DNA of 33,582 bases from Flavobacteriaceae bacterium (GCA_024643385.1 JAHEMZ010000029.1:1-33582); one strand, 5' to 3'. Shown: positions 22,016 to 30,900, counted from the first letter of the stretch. Notes: generated from the sequence alone by a model not told the origin. Made by a program: numbers and translations.

Positions 22016-24865
22016 TTAAGCTTCCATGAAAGCTTCAATGGGGGCGCAAGAACATATTAAGTTTCTATCGCCATAGGCATCATCCACCCTTCGCACCGAA
22101 GGCCAAAATTTATTTTCGGATACATAGGTTAACGGAAACGCTGCCTGTTCTCGAGAATATGGAAAATCCCAGTGATCGCTCGTTATCATGGTTAAAGTGT
22201 GCGGGGCATTCTTTAGGGGATTATTCGGTTGTTCAATAGTGGATGCATCGATCTCTTTTCGGATCGCGATCATGGCATCACAAAAACGATCCAATTCTAC
22301 TTTACTCTCACTTTCGGTGGGTTCCACCATTAGGGTCCCTGCCACCGGGAAGGAAACGGTAGGGGCATGAAAGCCATAATCCATCAAGCGTTTGGCGATA
22401 TCGGTAACTTCAATACCATTTTCTTTAAATGGGCGACAATCTAAGATCATTTCGTGCGCAGCACGTCCTTTCTCTCCTGTATACAAGGTTTCAAAATAAC
22501 CATGTAACCTTTCTTTGATGTAGTTGGCATTAAGAATCGCATATTCCGTGGATCGTTTAAGACCTTTTTCGCCTAACATACAGATATATCCATAAGAAAT
22601 GAGACAAGCCAAGGCACTTCCCCATGGAGCGGCAGAAATAGCGGTAATAGCTTCTGAACCACCTGTTTTTATAACCGGGTTGGAAGGTAAGAAAGGAACT
22701 AATTGCTTAGCCACACAAATGGGTCCAACTCCTGGACCTCCTCCACCATGAGGTATGGCAAAGGTTTTGTGTAAGTTCAAGTGACAAACATCCGCGCCAA
22801 TGGCTCCGGGATTTGTTAAGGCTACTTGCGCATTCATATTGGCACCATCCATATATACCTGGCCACCATTGTCATGAATGATACTTGTGATTTCTCGAAT
22901 AGCACTCTCATAAACCCCGTGAGTGGAAGGATAGGTAACCATTAAACACGATAAATTGTCTTTATAAGTTTCTGCCTTTTCACGAAGGTCATTTACATCA
23001 ATATTGCCATCTTCGGTAGCTTTTGTAACCACCACTTGCATTCCGGCCATTACCGCACTTGCAGGATTGGTTCCGTGGGCAGAAGAAGGAATTAAACAAA
23101 TGTTTCGATGATGATCCCCTCGAGATTCATGATATGCGCGAATTACCATCAGTCCGGCGTATTCGCCCTGAGCACCGGAATTAGGTTGTAAAGAAGTACC
23201 TGCAAAACCAGTGATCTCGGTAAGTTGTGATTCCAGTTTTGAAAGCATCAATTGGTATCCTTCCGCCTGTTCTATGGGAACAAAGGGATGTATATTTCCC
23301 CAATTGGGATCACTTAAAGGAAGCATTTCAGCAGCGGCATTTAATTTCATGGTACAAGAACCCAAAGAGATCATAGAGTGATTCAATGCCAGGTCTTTTC
23401 GTTCTAATTTTTTGATATAACGCATTAATTCAGTTTCGCTGTGGTAACGATTGAATACTTCATGCGTTAAGAATTCGGTTTTTCGTTCTACATCCTTCGG
23501 AATGGCATTCCCTTCTTTTATTTCAGACAGGATCAAAGGAGCGGCTCCTTTGGCTTCGCTGAATACGGACAGGATGTTATTTAGATCCTTCAGATTAATG
23601 GTCTCATTTATTGAAATGGATACGGTATTGGCGTCCGGATAGTAAAAGTTAATCCTTTTCTTTTCTGAAATCGCCTTAATGGCTGACTGGTTTGCTTTTA
23701 CGGCCACTGTATCAAAATACATTTCATTGACCAGTTCATAGCCTAAGTTTTTCAATGCGCCGGACAGGGATACTGCGGCGTTGTGCACTTTTTTGGCAAT
23801 ATACTTTAATCCTTCCGGACCGTGGTAAACGCTATACATCCCTGCCATGACGGCCAGTAGAACTTGAGCCGTACATATATTGGAGGTGGCTTTATCTCTC
23901 TTAATATGCTGCTCTCTGGTTTGTAAAGCCATCCGTAGCGCCCGATTCCCATCTGTATCTTTGGTCACACCGATAATTCTACCCGGAATATGTCTTTTGT
24001 ATTCTTCTTTGGTAGCAAAAAAGGCCGCGTGCGGACCTCCATAACCCAATGGTATTCCGAAGCGCTGGCTGGTTCCGACCACTACATCGGCGCCAAAATT
24101 CCCCGGGGATTCTAATAAGACCAAACTAAGGATATCAGCGGCGAAAGCCACTTTAATCTCAGCGTTCCGTGCTTTTGAAACAAACTCTTTGAAATTGTGA
24201 ACTTTTCCGCTTTTTCCGGGATATTGTAAAAATGCTCCAAAGTATTGTGATGAAAAATCAAATGTTTCGTGATTACCTACTACGATCTCTATTCCCAGCG
24301 GATTGGAACGTGTATAAAGAAGAGAAAGGGTCTGAGGAAGTACCTCTTCCGATACAAAAAACTTATTGACCTCATTTTTCTTCTGATCGCGCTCCCGAAC
24401 CGCGAACAATAATGCCATAGCTTCTGCCGCAGCGGTAGATTCGTCTAATAAGGAAGCATTGGCCAATTCCATACCCGTTAGATCGATCACCATGGTTTGG
24501 TAATTTAATAAAGCTTCCAATCTTCCTTGCGCAATTTCTGCTTGATAGGGAGTATAGGCGGTATACCATCCCGGGTTTTCAAGGATATTTCGCTGAATGA
24601 CCGCCGGAATATTCGCTGCGTGGTATCCCAACCCTATATAACTTTTGAAGACTTGATTTTTTTCCGCCAATTCATTGATGTGTTCCAAGAATTCTTGCTC
24701 GCTCATGGCTGCATCCAGCACCAAGTCGTTTTTTAATCGAATGTCATTCGGAATAGTTTCATTTATTAACTGTTCCATGCTCTCAGCACCAATGGTTTTG
24801 AGCATTTCGGAAAGGTCATTTTTTCTGGGACCAATATGTCTAAGCGCGAAAGAATCGGTATTCAT
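22016..24865 (-). CDS. gcvP: Glycine dehydrogenase (aminomethyl-transferring), P-protein
   Basis: A 949-residue PLP enzyme, the P-protein of the glycine cleavage system. It takes CO2 from glycine and hands the methylamine to the lipoyl H-protein, feeding one-carbon metabolism. It starts FALRHIGPRKNDLSEML. The N-terminal half has the degenerate PLP-like domain (PYQAEIAQGRLEALLNYQTM, YGGPHAAFFATK). The C-terminal half has the active site HLNLHKTFAIPHGGGGPG with PLP-lysine Lys700. It is the single-chain type, and its length is normal. The T- and H-protein genes are not here. The gene stands alone between its own -7 box and a terminator, divergent from a UbiA-like membrane protein. Confidence 0.97.
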   Translation of the reverse strand: MNTDSFALRHIGPRKNDLSEMLKTIGAESMEQLINETIPNDIRLKNDLVLDAAMSEQEFLEHINELAEKNQVFKSYIGLGYHAANIPAVIQRNILENPGWYTAYTPYQAEIAQGRLEALLNYQTMVIDLTGMELANASLLDESTAAAEAMALLFAVRERDQKKNEVNKFFVSEEVLPQTLSLLYTRSNPLGIEIVVGNHETFDFSSQYFGAFLQYPGKSGKVHNFKEFVSKARNAEIKVAFAADILSLVLLESPGNFGADVVVGTSQRFGIPLGYGGPHAAFFATKEEYKRHIPGRIIGVTKDTDGNRALRMALQTREQHIKRDKATSNICTAQVLLAVMAGMYSVYHGPEGLKYIAKKVHNAAVSLSGALKNLGYELVNEMYFDTVAVKANQSAIKAISEKKRINFYYPDANTVSISINETINLKDLNNILSVFSEAKGAAPLILSEIKEGNAIPKDVERKTEFLTHEVFNRYHSETELMRYIKKLERKDLALNHSMISLGSCTMKLNAAAEMLPLSDPNWGNIHPFVPIEQAEGYQLMLSKLESQLTEITGFAGTSLQPNSGAQGEYAGLMVIRAYHESRGDHHRNICLIPSSAHGTNPASAVMAGMQVVVTKATEDGNIDVNDLREKAETYKDNLSCLMVTYPSTHGVYESAIREITSIIHDNGGQVYMDGANMNAQVALTNPGAIGADVCHLNLHKTFAIPHGGGGPGVGPICVAKQLVPFLPSNPVIKTGGSEAITAISAAPWGSALACLISYGYICMLGEKGLKRSTEYAILNANYIKERLHGYFETLYTGEKGRAAHEMILDCRPFKENGIEVTDIAKRLMDYGFHAPTVSFPVAGTLMVEPTESESKVELDRFCDAMIAIRKEIDASTIEQPNNPLKNAPHTLTMITSDHWDFPYSREQAAFPLTYVSENKFWPSVRRVDDAYGDRNLICSCAPIEAFMEA

Positions 24866-24887
24866 CTAAGTGGAATTAAAATTTGGA

Positions 24888-24895
24888 CAAAATTA
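24888..24895 (-). promoter_or_regulatory. gcvP -7 promoter box
   Basis: TAATTTTG on the minus strand, a full match to TAnnTTTG, ending 22 bases before the gcvP ATG. No glycine-riboswitch-like structure is visible: the leader is too short. Confidence 0.5.
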
Positions 24896-24981
24896 CGATT
24901 TTAAACGTTTTGATTGAATATTTTGTCAATTTGAAAGCATAATATTTTTTAACGAAATCAAACACTTACTAACACTTTGGC

Positions 24982-24989
24982 TATTTTTG
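24982..24989 (+). promoter_or_regulatory. -7 promoter box of the UbiA-like gene
   Basis: TATTTTTG, a full match, ends exactly four bases before the ATG at 24994. That places the expected start of transcription at or next to the start codon, so a leaderless mRNA is likely. No -33 element is seen. Confidence 0.5.
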
Positions 24990-24993
24990 TTTT

Positions 24994-25803
24994 ATGAGGT
25001 TTTTGAAAAGTGTTTTTAATTTCTATTTGGAAAGTAGTATACATGTTTCATTGGCAGTTTGTGCCTTTTCCTGGATGAGCTTTTTAACCTTGCATATTCC
25101 GGTAGACATTTCATATTTAATTTTCTTGTTTTTAGGGGCGATTACCGGTTATAATTTTGTCAAATATGCCCAACTGGTGGGGTTTCATCATAGAAGCCTT
25201 ACGCGCAATTTAAAGGGAATACAAGTCTTCTCTTTTCTTATTTTTCTTGGGTTTCTCTATGCCGCTACTTTTATGTCCAGGGAAATTCTTTTTGGAAGTT
25301 TTATTCTTGGCTTAATTACCCTTTTTTATATCGTTCCATTTTTGAAATCCCGCAATCTTCGGAGCCTTTCAGGAATTAAGATCATGGTGGTAGCCTTCGT
25401 TTGGGCAGGAGTTACTGTAATATTGCCCTGGTTATTGTATTCGAATTTATTTCCCGGGGTACTATGGATGGTATTTATACAAAGGTTTTTGTGGGTATTG
25501 GTATTGACGCTTCCCTTTGAAATTAGGGATCTGGTCTATGATGAACCCAATTTGGGCACCCTTCCGCAGCGATGGGGGATAAGAAAAACACGAAGATTGG
25601 GCGTTATTCTACTGCTACCGATTTTAGTGATTGAATTTTTTAGGACAGGCACTGATGCCCCGGAGGTGTTTCTTTTGGCAGTGATGTTATTGATCACGGC
25701 GGCGTTTCTACTTATTTCTGAAAAAAATCAATCCTTGTATTTTTCGGCTTTTTGGGTGGAATCCATTCCAATTCTTTGGTGGGTACTCTATTGGCTGTTT
25801 TAG
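24994..25803 (+). CDS. UbiA-like prenyltransferase-family membrane protein
   Basis: A 269-residue inner-membrane protein with about seven to eight hydrophobic segments. The second aspartate motif of UbiA enzymes is recognisable: PFEIRDLVYDEPNLGTLPQR (174-193, Asp179 and Asp183), including the typical GTLP-R. At the place of the first motif (N-D/Q-x-x-D-x-x-x-D) it reads TGYNFVKYAQL (51-61), with Asn54 but no Asp. Most UbiA enzymes need both motifs to hold magnesium and the prenyl diphosphate, so this may be a variant or non-catalytic member. It is divergent from gcvP and converges with a small anti-sigma-like gene with one base between stops. The family placement is an inference from one motif and the topology. 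Confidence 0.6.
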   Translation: MRFLKSVFNFYLESSIHVSLAVCAFSWMSFLTLHIPVDISYLIFLFLGAITGYNFVKYAQLVGFHHRSLTRNLKGIQVFSFLIFLGFLYAATFMSREILFGSFILGLITLFYIVPFLKSRNLRSLSGIKIMVVAFVWAGVTVILPWLLYSNLFPGVLWMVFIQRFLWVLVLTLPFEIRDLVYDEPNLGTLPQRWGIRKTRRLGVILLLPILVIEFFRTGTDAPEVFLLAVMLLITAAFLLISEKNQSLYFSAFWVESIPILWWVLYWLF

Positions 25804-25804
25804 C

Positions 25805-26047
25805 CTATTTATCCAATTCTTTTCGCAATTGTTCTCTCAACTGCTCTTTATTGGCTCGAGGCACGGTCCTAATGTTGGAGCGTTCCACCAACTTGCTAAG
25901 TTTTTGATTGCGAACCGAATACTTTCTGCAAGCTCTACAATAGAGTAAATGCAGTTTCAGTTTCAGTTTTTCCCATAAACAAGCCTCTTTATATTGTGAT
26001 TTATCACAAATATGGTAGGCGTCTTCGCAAGGTATTTTTAATTTCAT
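25805..26047 (-). CDS. Small zinc-finger anti-sigma-like protein
   Basis: An 80-residue soluble protein. The motif HLLYCRAC (His33, Cys37, Cys40) has the H-x3-C-x2-C spacing of zinc anti-sigma (ZAS) factors; further possible ligands are Cys7, His12 and Cys14. The C-terminal half is a charged helix (KEQLREQLRKELDK). No membrane segment is present, so it would be a cytoplasmic anti-sigma. Its ATG overlaps the stop of the ECF sigma gene in an ATGA junction, so translation is coupled and the two proteins most likely form a pair. ZAS proteins of this kind bind sigma region 2/4 and can respond to redox or other signals through zinc; what it senses is not known. Confidence 0.78.
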   Translation of the reverse strand: MKLKIPCEDAYHICDKSQYKEACLWEKLKLKLHLLYCRACRKYSVRNQKLSKLVERSNIRTVPRANKEQLREQLRKELDK

Positions 26048-26601
26048 TTCTTAAACCAATTATGCTCTAAACACTCGGCCAAAGCGGTGCGGGCCCTGTG
26101 GATAATTACCCAGAGGTTAGACGCAGTGATATTAAATTCATTACAAATAGACTCTGTATCAATGCCATCTATGGTTTTCATTTTAAAAATCGTGGCATGT
26201 TTTTCATTAATGGAATCCAGGCAATTCAAGATAGCAAGTCCCAACTCTTCATTCTCCATTACCTCATGAGCTGTTTTTTCTGAAGGATCGCTAATGTGTT
26301 CTTCCAACCAGTCTCCTTCATTTTCACTTTCGGAATAATTGATTCGAACTTCCGCTTTTCCTTTCGCACTGTTGGCCTTTCGATATTGGTCGATGATCTT
26401 TCTTTTCAAAATAGAGATCAGCCAGGTACGTTCGGTAGCTTCACCTTTAAAATTATCTTTTGATTTCAACCCTGCCAGAAAGGTTTCTGAGATAATATCC
26501 TGTGCTACATCATGATCGTTCACCCTTACAATCGTGTAATTGTAAAGGTAATCGGAATACCGATCTACCCAATTTTCGGGATGTAACTCGTATTCAGACA
26601 T
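26044..26601 (-). CDS. RNA polymerase sigma factor, ECF (sigma-70) family
   Basis: A 185-residue two-domain sigma factor. Region 2 covers about 10-85 (YSDYLYNYTIVRVNDHDVAQ, ISETFLAGL, TWLISILKRKIIDQYRK), followed by an acidic linker. Region 4 covers about 120-180 (LNCLDSINEKHATIFKMKTI, then ICNEFNITASNLWVIIHRAR) with its helix-turn-helix. The gene overlaps the anti-sigma-like gene by four bases. It follows the M3 peptidase by 53 bases; on the minus strand AATCTTTG (26631-26638) is a near -7 box, so it may have its own promoter as well as read-through. The target genes cannot be read from the window. Confidence 0.9.
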   Translation of the reverse strand: MSEYELHPENWVDRYSDYLYNYTIVRVNDHDVAQDIISETFLAGLKSKDNFKGEATERTWLISILKRKIIDQYRKANSAKGKAEVRINYSESENEGDWLEEHISDPSEKTAHEVMENEELGLAILNCLDSINEKHATIFKMKTIDGIDTESICNEFNITASNLWVIIHRARTALAECLEHNWFKK

Positions 26602-26654
26602 GGTATTCCTTAAAAGTTAAGTAAAAATAGCAAAGATTTTCTGATAAACATCTA

Positions 26655-28679
26655 CTACTTTGAAATGAGTCCTGACCGACGTAAAAGTGCTTCCGGGTTT
26701 GGTTTTTGCCCTCTAAATTTGACGTACAGTTCCATCGGGTCCTGTGTTCCACCTTGAGATAATATGAATTCTTTGAACTTAGTAGCGACCTTTCCATTAA
26801 AAATTCCTTCTTGCTTGAAATATTCAAATGCATCCGCATCCAATACTTCGGCCCATTTATAGCTGTAGTAACCCGCAGAATAGCCTCCCTGAAAAATGTG
26901 GGAGAAAGAAGTGCTCATGCATGTCTCCTGTGTCTCCGGATATAAAGTAGTACCTGCAAATGCCTTTTCTTCAAATTCTTTTACTTTTAAAATTTCTGAA
27001 GGATCTCCGCCATGCCACGCCATATCCAATAATCCGAAACTTATTTGCCGTAATGTTTGCATTCCTTCGTGAAAAGTAGCGGAATCCTTGATTTTTTGAA
27101 TGAACTCCATTGGAATCATCGCTCCCGTTTCATAATGACGAGCGAATAGTTCCAAGGATTCCTTTTCATAACACCAATTCTCCAAGATCTGACTGGGTAA
27201 TTCCACAAAATCCCAATACACACTTGTGCCTGAAAGTCCGGGATAAGTTGTGTTGGCCAACATCCCATGCAAGGCATGTCCGAACTCATGAAAGAGCGTG
27301 GTCACTTCGTTAAAGGTTAGCAGAGAGGGTTTACTGGCGGTGGGTTTTGTAAAATTGCAAACGATGGAAACATGGGGTCGGTCGTTGACACCATTCTTGA
27401 TCTGTTGAGGTTTAAAGCTCGTCATCCAAGCACCATCGCGCTTTCCCGGACGCGGATGAAAATCGGCATAAAAGATAGCGACCAATATTCCCTCGTTATC
27501 CACAACCCTGTATGTTTTTACATCCTTATGGTATACATCGATATCGGTTACTTCTCTAAAGTTAAGTCCGAACAATTTTTTTGCCACCTGAAAAACACCA
27601 TCAATTACTTTTTCCAATTGAAAAAAGGGTTTTAACTTTTCGTCGTCCAGTTGAAAACGTTCCTGGCGCAATTTTTCGGCATAATAGGCGCCATCCCATT
27701 TTTGAAGTTGTTCGATGCCGTCCAATCGCTGAGCATAAGCTTGCAGTTCTTCGAATTCCTTTACGGCGGCAGGCTTTGCTTTTGAAAGTAGGTTGTTCAA
27801 AAATTCGTTCACTTTATACGGCGATTTGGCCATCCGTTCTTCCAATACAAAATGCGCATGGGATGGAAACCCTAATAGAGCGGCTCTTTCCGCTCGTAAA
27901 TTCACAATTTGTAGTACAATGTTTTCGTTGTTGTTCTCATTCTTTTGAAAACCTCTTGCTCCGAATGCCAATGCCAATCTTTTTCTCAGTTCCCTGTTAT
28001 CCGCATATTTCATAAAGGGAATGTAACTGGGATAATCTAAGGTGATGATCCATCCTGACTTTCCTTTTTCTTCCGCGGTTTGTGCCGCTGCTTCGATGAG
28101 GCCTTCCGGAAGCCCTTTTAAGTCATCCTTATGGGTGATTTCCATTTCAAAGGCATTGGTTTCCGCCAGGACGTTTTCGCCGAACTTCAAAGTGAGTTTG
28201 GATAATTCCGTGTCTATGTTGCGCAACTTTTCTTTTTGTTCCGCATTTAGATTTGCACCGTTACGGGCAAAACTTTTGTATTGCTTATCCAAGAGCATTT
28301 GTTGCTCGGGTGTTAACGATAGCAAATCTTTACGGTCAAAAACAGTTTTCACCCGATGAAAAAGTTTTTCATTCAGCAACAGATCGTTTTTAAACTCAGA
28401 CAGCAACGGAGAGATTTCTTGTGCAATCTGTTGAATCTCCGAATTGGTTTCGGCACTGTTCAAGTTATAAAAGATACTCGTTGCGCGGTCCAATTGGGTT
28501 CCTGTTCGCTCCAACGACTCCACGGTATTTTGGAAAGTAGGGTCGGCCTCATTTTCAGCGATGGCATCAACCTCCTCTTTTGTGATTTCAATTAAACGCT
28601 TGATCGCGGGAAGAAAGTGTTCATTTTTGATCGCACTGAAAGGAGCAGCATCGAAACCGTGTAATAATGGATTATCCAT
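26655..28679 (-). CDS. M3 family metallopeptidase (oligopeptidase A / dipeptidyl carboxypeptidase type)
   Basis: A 674-residue cytosolic thermolysin-like zinc peptidase. The active site is HEFGHALHG, with His464 and His468 binding zinc and Glu465 catalytic; the third ligand is Glu493 in FVELPSQ. It starts MDNPLLHGFDAAPFSAIKNE, with no signal peptide, and covers the full helical M3 fold including YVKFRGQKPNPEALLRRSGL at the end. The family includes oligopeptidase A and Dcp, which degrade short peptides; which one this is cannot be told from sequence alone. It follows the DUF486 gene by seven bases, so it is transcribed with purK-purE-DUF486. Confidence 0.93.
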   Translation of the reverse strand: MDNPLLHGFDAAPFSAIKNEHFLPAIKRLIEITKEEVDAIAENEADPTFQNTVESLERTGTQLDRATSIFYNLNSAETNSEIQQIAQEISPLLSEFKNDLLLNEKLFHRVKTVFDRKDLLSLTPEQQMLLDKQYKSFARNGANLNAEQKEKLRNIDTELSKLTLKFGENVLAETNAFEMEITHKDDLKGLPEGLIEAAAQTAEEKGKSGWIITLDYPSYIPFMKYADNRELRKRLALAFGARGFQKNENNNENIVLQIVNLRAERAALLGFPSHAHFVLEERMAKSPYKVNEFLNNLLSKAKPAAVKEFEELQAYAQRLDGIEQLQKWDGAYYAEKLRQERFQLDDEKLKPFFQLEKVIDGVFQVAKKLFGLNFREVTDIDVYHKDVKTYRVVDNEGILVAIFYADFHPRPGKRDGAWMTSFKPQQIKNGVNDRPHVSIVCNFTKPTASKPSLLTFNEVTTLFHEFGHALHGMLANTTYPGLSGTSVYWDFVELPSQILENWCYEKESLELFARHYETGAMIPMEFIQKIKDSATFHEGMQTLRQISFGLLDMAWHGGDPSEILKVKEFEEKAFAGTTLYPETQETCMSTSFSHIFQGGYSAGYYSYKWAEVLDADAFEYFKQEGIFNGKVATKFKEFILSQGGTQDPMELYVKFRGQKPNPEALLRRSGLISK

Positions 28680-28686
28680 GCGGAAA

Positions 28687-29055
28687 TTATTTTTTAAAGA
28701 TGAAATATACAGCCAAAATTAGAAAAACAAAACCAATGAAGTGGTTCCATTTAAATGACTCGTTTTTAAAAACTATTAATGTGAAAATGGTAAAAACAAT
28801 CAAGGTTATCACTTCCTGCAACACCTTAAGTTCCACAAGCGTGAAGGGTCCACCATTTCCCTTGAACCCAATCCGGTTGGCAGGAACTTGAAAAAAGTAC
28901 TCAAACAGAGCGATCCCCCAACTGATTAATACGATGGCAACGAATCCTAGTTTTTGAAACCATTTCCATTCAGCAAATTTTAAATGACCATACCAGGCAA
29001 GGGTCATGAAAATATTGGAAAGAATCAATAGTCCGACGGTGTAAAAAGCTTTCAC
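28687..29055 (-). CDS. DMT family (DUF486) membrane protein
   Basis: A 122-residue inner-membrane protein with four hydrophobic segments: about residues 5-22, 36-53, 80-100 and 104-121. The DUF486 pattern is visible: LSNIFMTLAWYGHLKF, SWGIALFEYFFQVPANRIGF and a late FKWNHFIGFVFLILAVYFIF. DUF486 belongs to the drug/metabolite (DMT) superfamily of small multidrug-like proteins; the substrate is unknown. It lies between purE (13 bases) and the M3 peptidase (7 bases), in the same operon. The length is normal. Confidence 0.9.
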   Translation of the reverse strand: MKAFYTVGLLILSNIFMTLAWYGHLKFAEWKWFQKLGFVAIVLISWGIALFEYFFQVPANRIGFKGNGGPFTLVELKVLQEVITLIVFTIFTLIVFKNESFKWNHFIGFVFLILAVYFIFKK

Positions 29056-29068
29056 CTTGGAATGACGA

Positions 29069-29557
29069 TTATTGGATATTCAGGTTTTTTGCTCCTTCTT
29101 CTACCTTCATTTTCAGACCTTCCTTATAGGCAAGGATCTTATCCAAAACACAGGAATCGCTCGAGCCAATAATTTGAGCGGCAAGAATACCTGCATTTTT
29201 TGCTCCGTTAAGCGCAACGGTTGCTACAGGTACACCGCCGGGCATTTGAAGAATAGAAAGGATGGAATCCCATCCATCTATAGAGTTGCTCGATTTTACG
29301 GGAACGCCAATTACGGGTAATGGAGAGAGTGAAGCGATCATACCGGGTAAATGAGCTGCGCCGCCTGCACCGGCAATGATCACCGAAATGCCGCGGGTAT
29401 GCGCATTTTTACCATAATCAAACAGTTTGTCTGGGGTGCGATGGGCAGAAACAATATCTACATTTACCTCAATATCGAATCCTTTTAAGATATCAATGGC
29501 TTCCTGCATAACCGGCAGGTCGCTGGTGCTTCCCATAATGATGCCTACTTTGCTCAT
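29069..29557 (-). CDS. purE: N5-carboxyaminoimidazole ribonucleotide mutase
   Basis: A 162-residue class I PurE. It moves the carboxyl group of N5-CAIR, the product of PurK, to give CAIR in purine synthesis. Clear motifs: GIIMGSTSDLPVMQEA (5-20), VSAHRTPD (38-45), AGAGGAAHLPGMIASL, VPVKSSNSIDGWDSILSILQ and PGGVPVATVALNGAKNAGIL. The length is typical. It is the second gene of the purK-purE pair, six bases apart, and is followed by DUF486. Confidence 0.96.
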   Translation of the reverse strand: MSKVGIIMGSTSDLPVMQEAIDILKGFDIEVNVDIVSAHRTPDKLFDYGKNAHTRGISVIIAGAGGAAHLPGMIASLSPLPVIGVPVKSSNSIDGWDSILSILQMPGGVPVATVALNGAKNAGILAAQIIGSSDSCVLDKILAYKEGLKMKVEEGAKNLNIQ

Positions 29558-29563
29558 GCTCTT

Positions 29564-30721
29564 CTATTTACTTATTACCTTAATGGTATGTTTTACTTTT
29601 TCTGCAATGTCTCTCGCTACAGAAAGATCTTTATTCACAATGGTTACATGACCCATTTTCCGAAAGGGTCGAGTTTCTTTTTTTCCGTAGATATGAGGAG
29701 TAACGCCCTCCATAGCCATGATTTTCTCAATGTTCTCGTACACCACTTCTCCCGTATATCCCTCAGCTCCCACCAAATTTACCATAATTCCTCCAACTTT
29801 GCTATCGGTATTCCCTAAAGGTAGATTCAAAATGGCTCGTATGTGTTGTTCAAATTGATTGGTGTAACTGGCTTCGATACTATAATGTCCACTATTATGG
29901 GGTCTCGGGGCCACTTCGTTCACCAAAATATCATCCTCTTCTGTTTGGAACATCTCTACGGCCAAAAGACCGACATGTTCGAATGCCTTTGACACTTTTT
30001 CCGCAACATTGCGGGCTTTAAGCGCAATCGATTCCGGTATGCGTGCAGGGCATATCACATACTCTACCTGATTGGCTTCCGGGTGAAATTCCATCTCCAC
30101 TACCGGATACGTTCTCACTTCACCACGAGGGCTGCGAGCGACAATTACCGCAAGTTCATTTTTAAAGGGGACGAGTGCTTCTGCAATACAATTACCCTCC
30201 GACAAAGGAAGGAGGTCCTCTATGCTTCGGATGATACTGACACCTTTTCCATCATAGCCTCCTGTACAGCTTTTCCAAACAAAAGGTAGCATCGTTTTTC
30301 CGTCAATTATGGATGCCACGAGTTGCTTCTTACTCGTGTACACCTTAAAAGGGGAGGTAGGAATGCCATGCGTTTGATAGAATTGTTTCTGAATCCCTTT
30401 ATCTTGTATATTCTTTAAGGTCTTAGGAGAAGGAAATACCTTTTTACCTTCTCTCTCCAACTGAGTTAAGGCTTCCACGTTGACACCTTCGATTTCAAAA
30501 GTAAGTAGGTCGGTATTTTTCCCAAATTGGTAAACCGTATCGTAATCCATCAAATCGCCCTGTTGAAAATAATCACATGCGATTCGGCAGGGCGCCTCTG
30601 CGCTAGGATCGAGTACATGCGTTTGGATGTCGAACTTACGCGTTTCATACAGCAGCATTTTTCCTAATTGGCCTCCGCCGAGAATTCCTAAAGTGAAGTT
30701 GGAAGAAAAATAATTTGCCAT
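29564..30721 (-). CDS. purK: N5-carboxyaminoimidazole ribonucleotide synthase
   Basis: A 385-residue ATP-grasp enzyme making N5-CAIR from AIR, bicarbonate and ATP. The N-terminal LGILGGGQLGKMLLYETRKF (11-30) is followed by LTFEIEGVNVEAL. The ATP-grasp core has PFVWKSCTGGYDGKGV and FKNELAVIVARSPRGE, and metal ligands lie in NEVAPRPHNSGHYSIEASYTN. I chose ATG 30721 (MANYFSS). An ATG five codons upstream (30736) would begin before the promoter's -7 box (30726-30733) and adds residues unlike the family. It leads the operon purK-purE-DUF486-M3 peptidase and is divergent from adk. The start lies four bases after the -7 box, so the transcript is probably leaderless. Confidence 0.95.
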   Translation of the reverse strand: MANYFSSNFTLGILGGGQLGKMLLYETRKFDIQTHVLDPSAEAPCRIACDYFQQGDLMDYDTVYQFGKNTDLLTFEIEGVNVEALTQLEREGKKVFPSPKTLKNIQDKGIQKQFYQTHGIPTSPFKVYTSKKQLVASIIDGKTMLPFVWKSCTGGYDGKGVSIIRSIEDLLPLSEGNCIAEALVPFKNELAVIVARSPRGEVRTYPVVEMEFHPEANQVEYVICPARIPESIALKARNVAEKVSKAFEHVGLLAVEMFQTEEDDILVNEVAPRPHNSGHYSIEASYTNQFEQHIRAILNLPLGNTDSKVGGIMVNLVGAEGYTGEVVYENIEKIMAMEGVTPHIYGKKETRPFRKMGHVTIVNKDLSVARDIAEKVKHTIKVISK

Positions 30722-30725
30722 GGGG

Positions 30726-30733
30726 CAAAGGTA
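30726..30733 (-). promoter_or_regulatory. purK -7 promoter box
   Basis: TACCTTTG on the minus strand, a full match. It ends exactly four bases before ATG 30721. It also argues against the upstream ATG at 30736, which would lie before the transcription start. No clear -33 box; no purine-riboswitch space is available. Confidence 0.55.
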
Positions 30734-30838
30734 CAATCTTCTTTGAAATGCTATTCAGAAAAAATAAGAATCGAATCAAATCCATGCACTCAATTTATAT
30801 CTCTCTGGAAAACAAATTTTAAATACCAATGAAATGGG

Positions 30839-30846
30839 TATCTTTG
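30839..30846 (+). promoter_or_regulatory. adk -7 promoter box
   Basis: TATCTTTG, a full match, 54 bases before the adk ATG. TTTT at 30817-30820 is a poor -33 element 18 bases before it. Confidence 0.5.
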
Positions 30847-30900
30847 CAACCGCATTAAGTGGAAATTTTTAAGAATTCTATTTAGAAAGAAAAAAAACGA

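Noticed and set aside
24866-24993. Glycine riboswitch before gcvP
   Set aside because: With the -7 box at 24888-24895 the leader is about 15-20 bases, too short for an aptamer.
30722-30736. Upstream ATG for purK
   Set aside because: It lies before the -7 box and adds five residues not typical of PurK.
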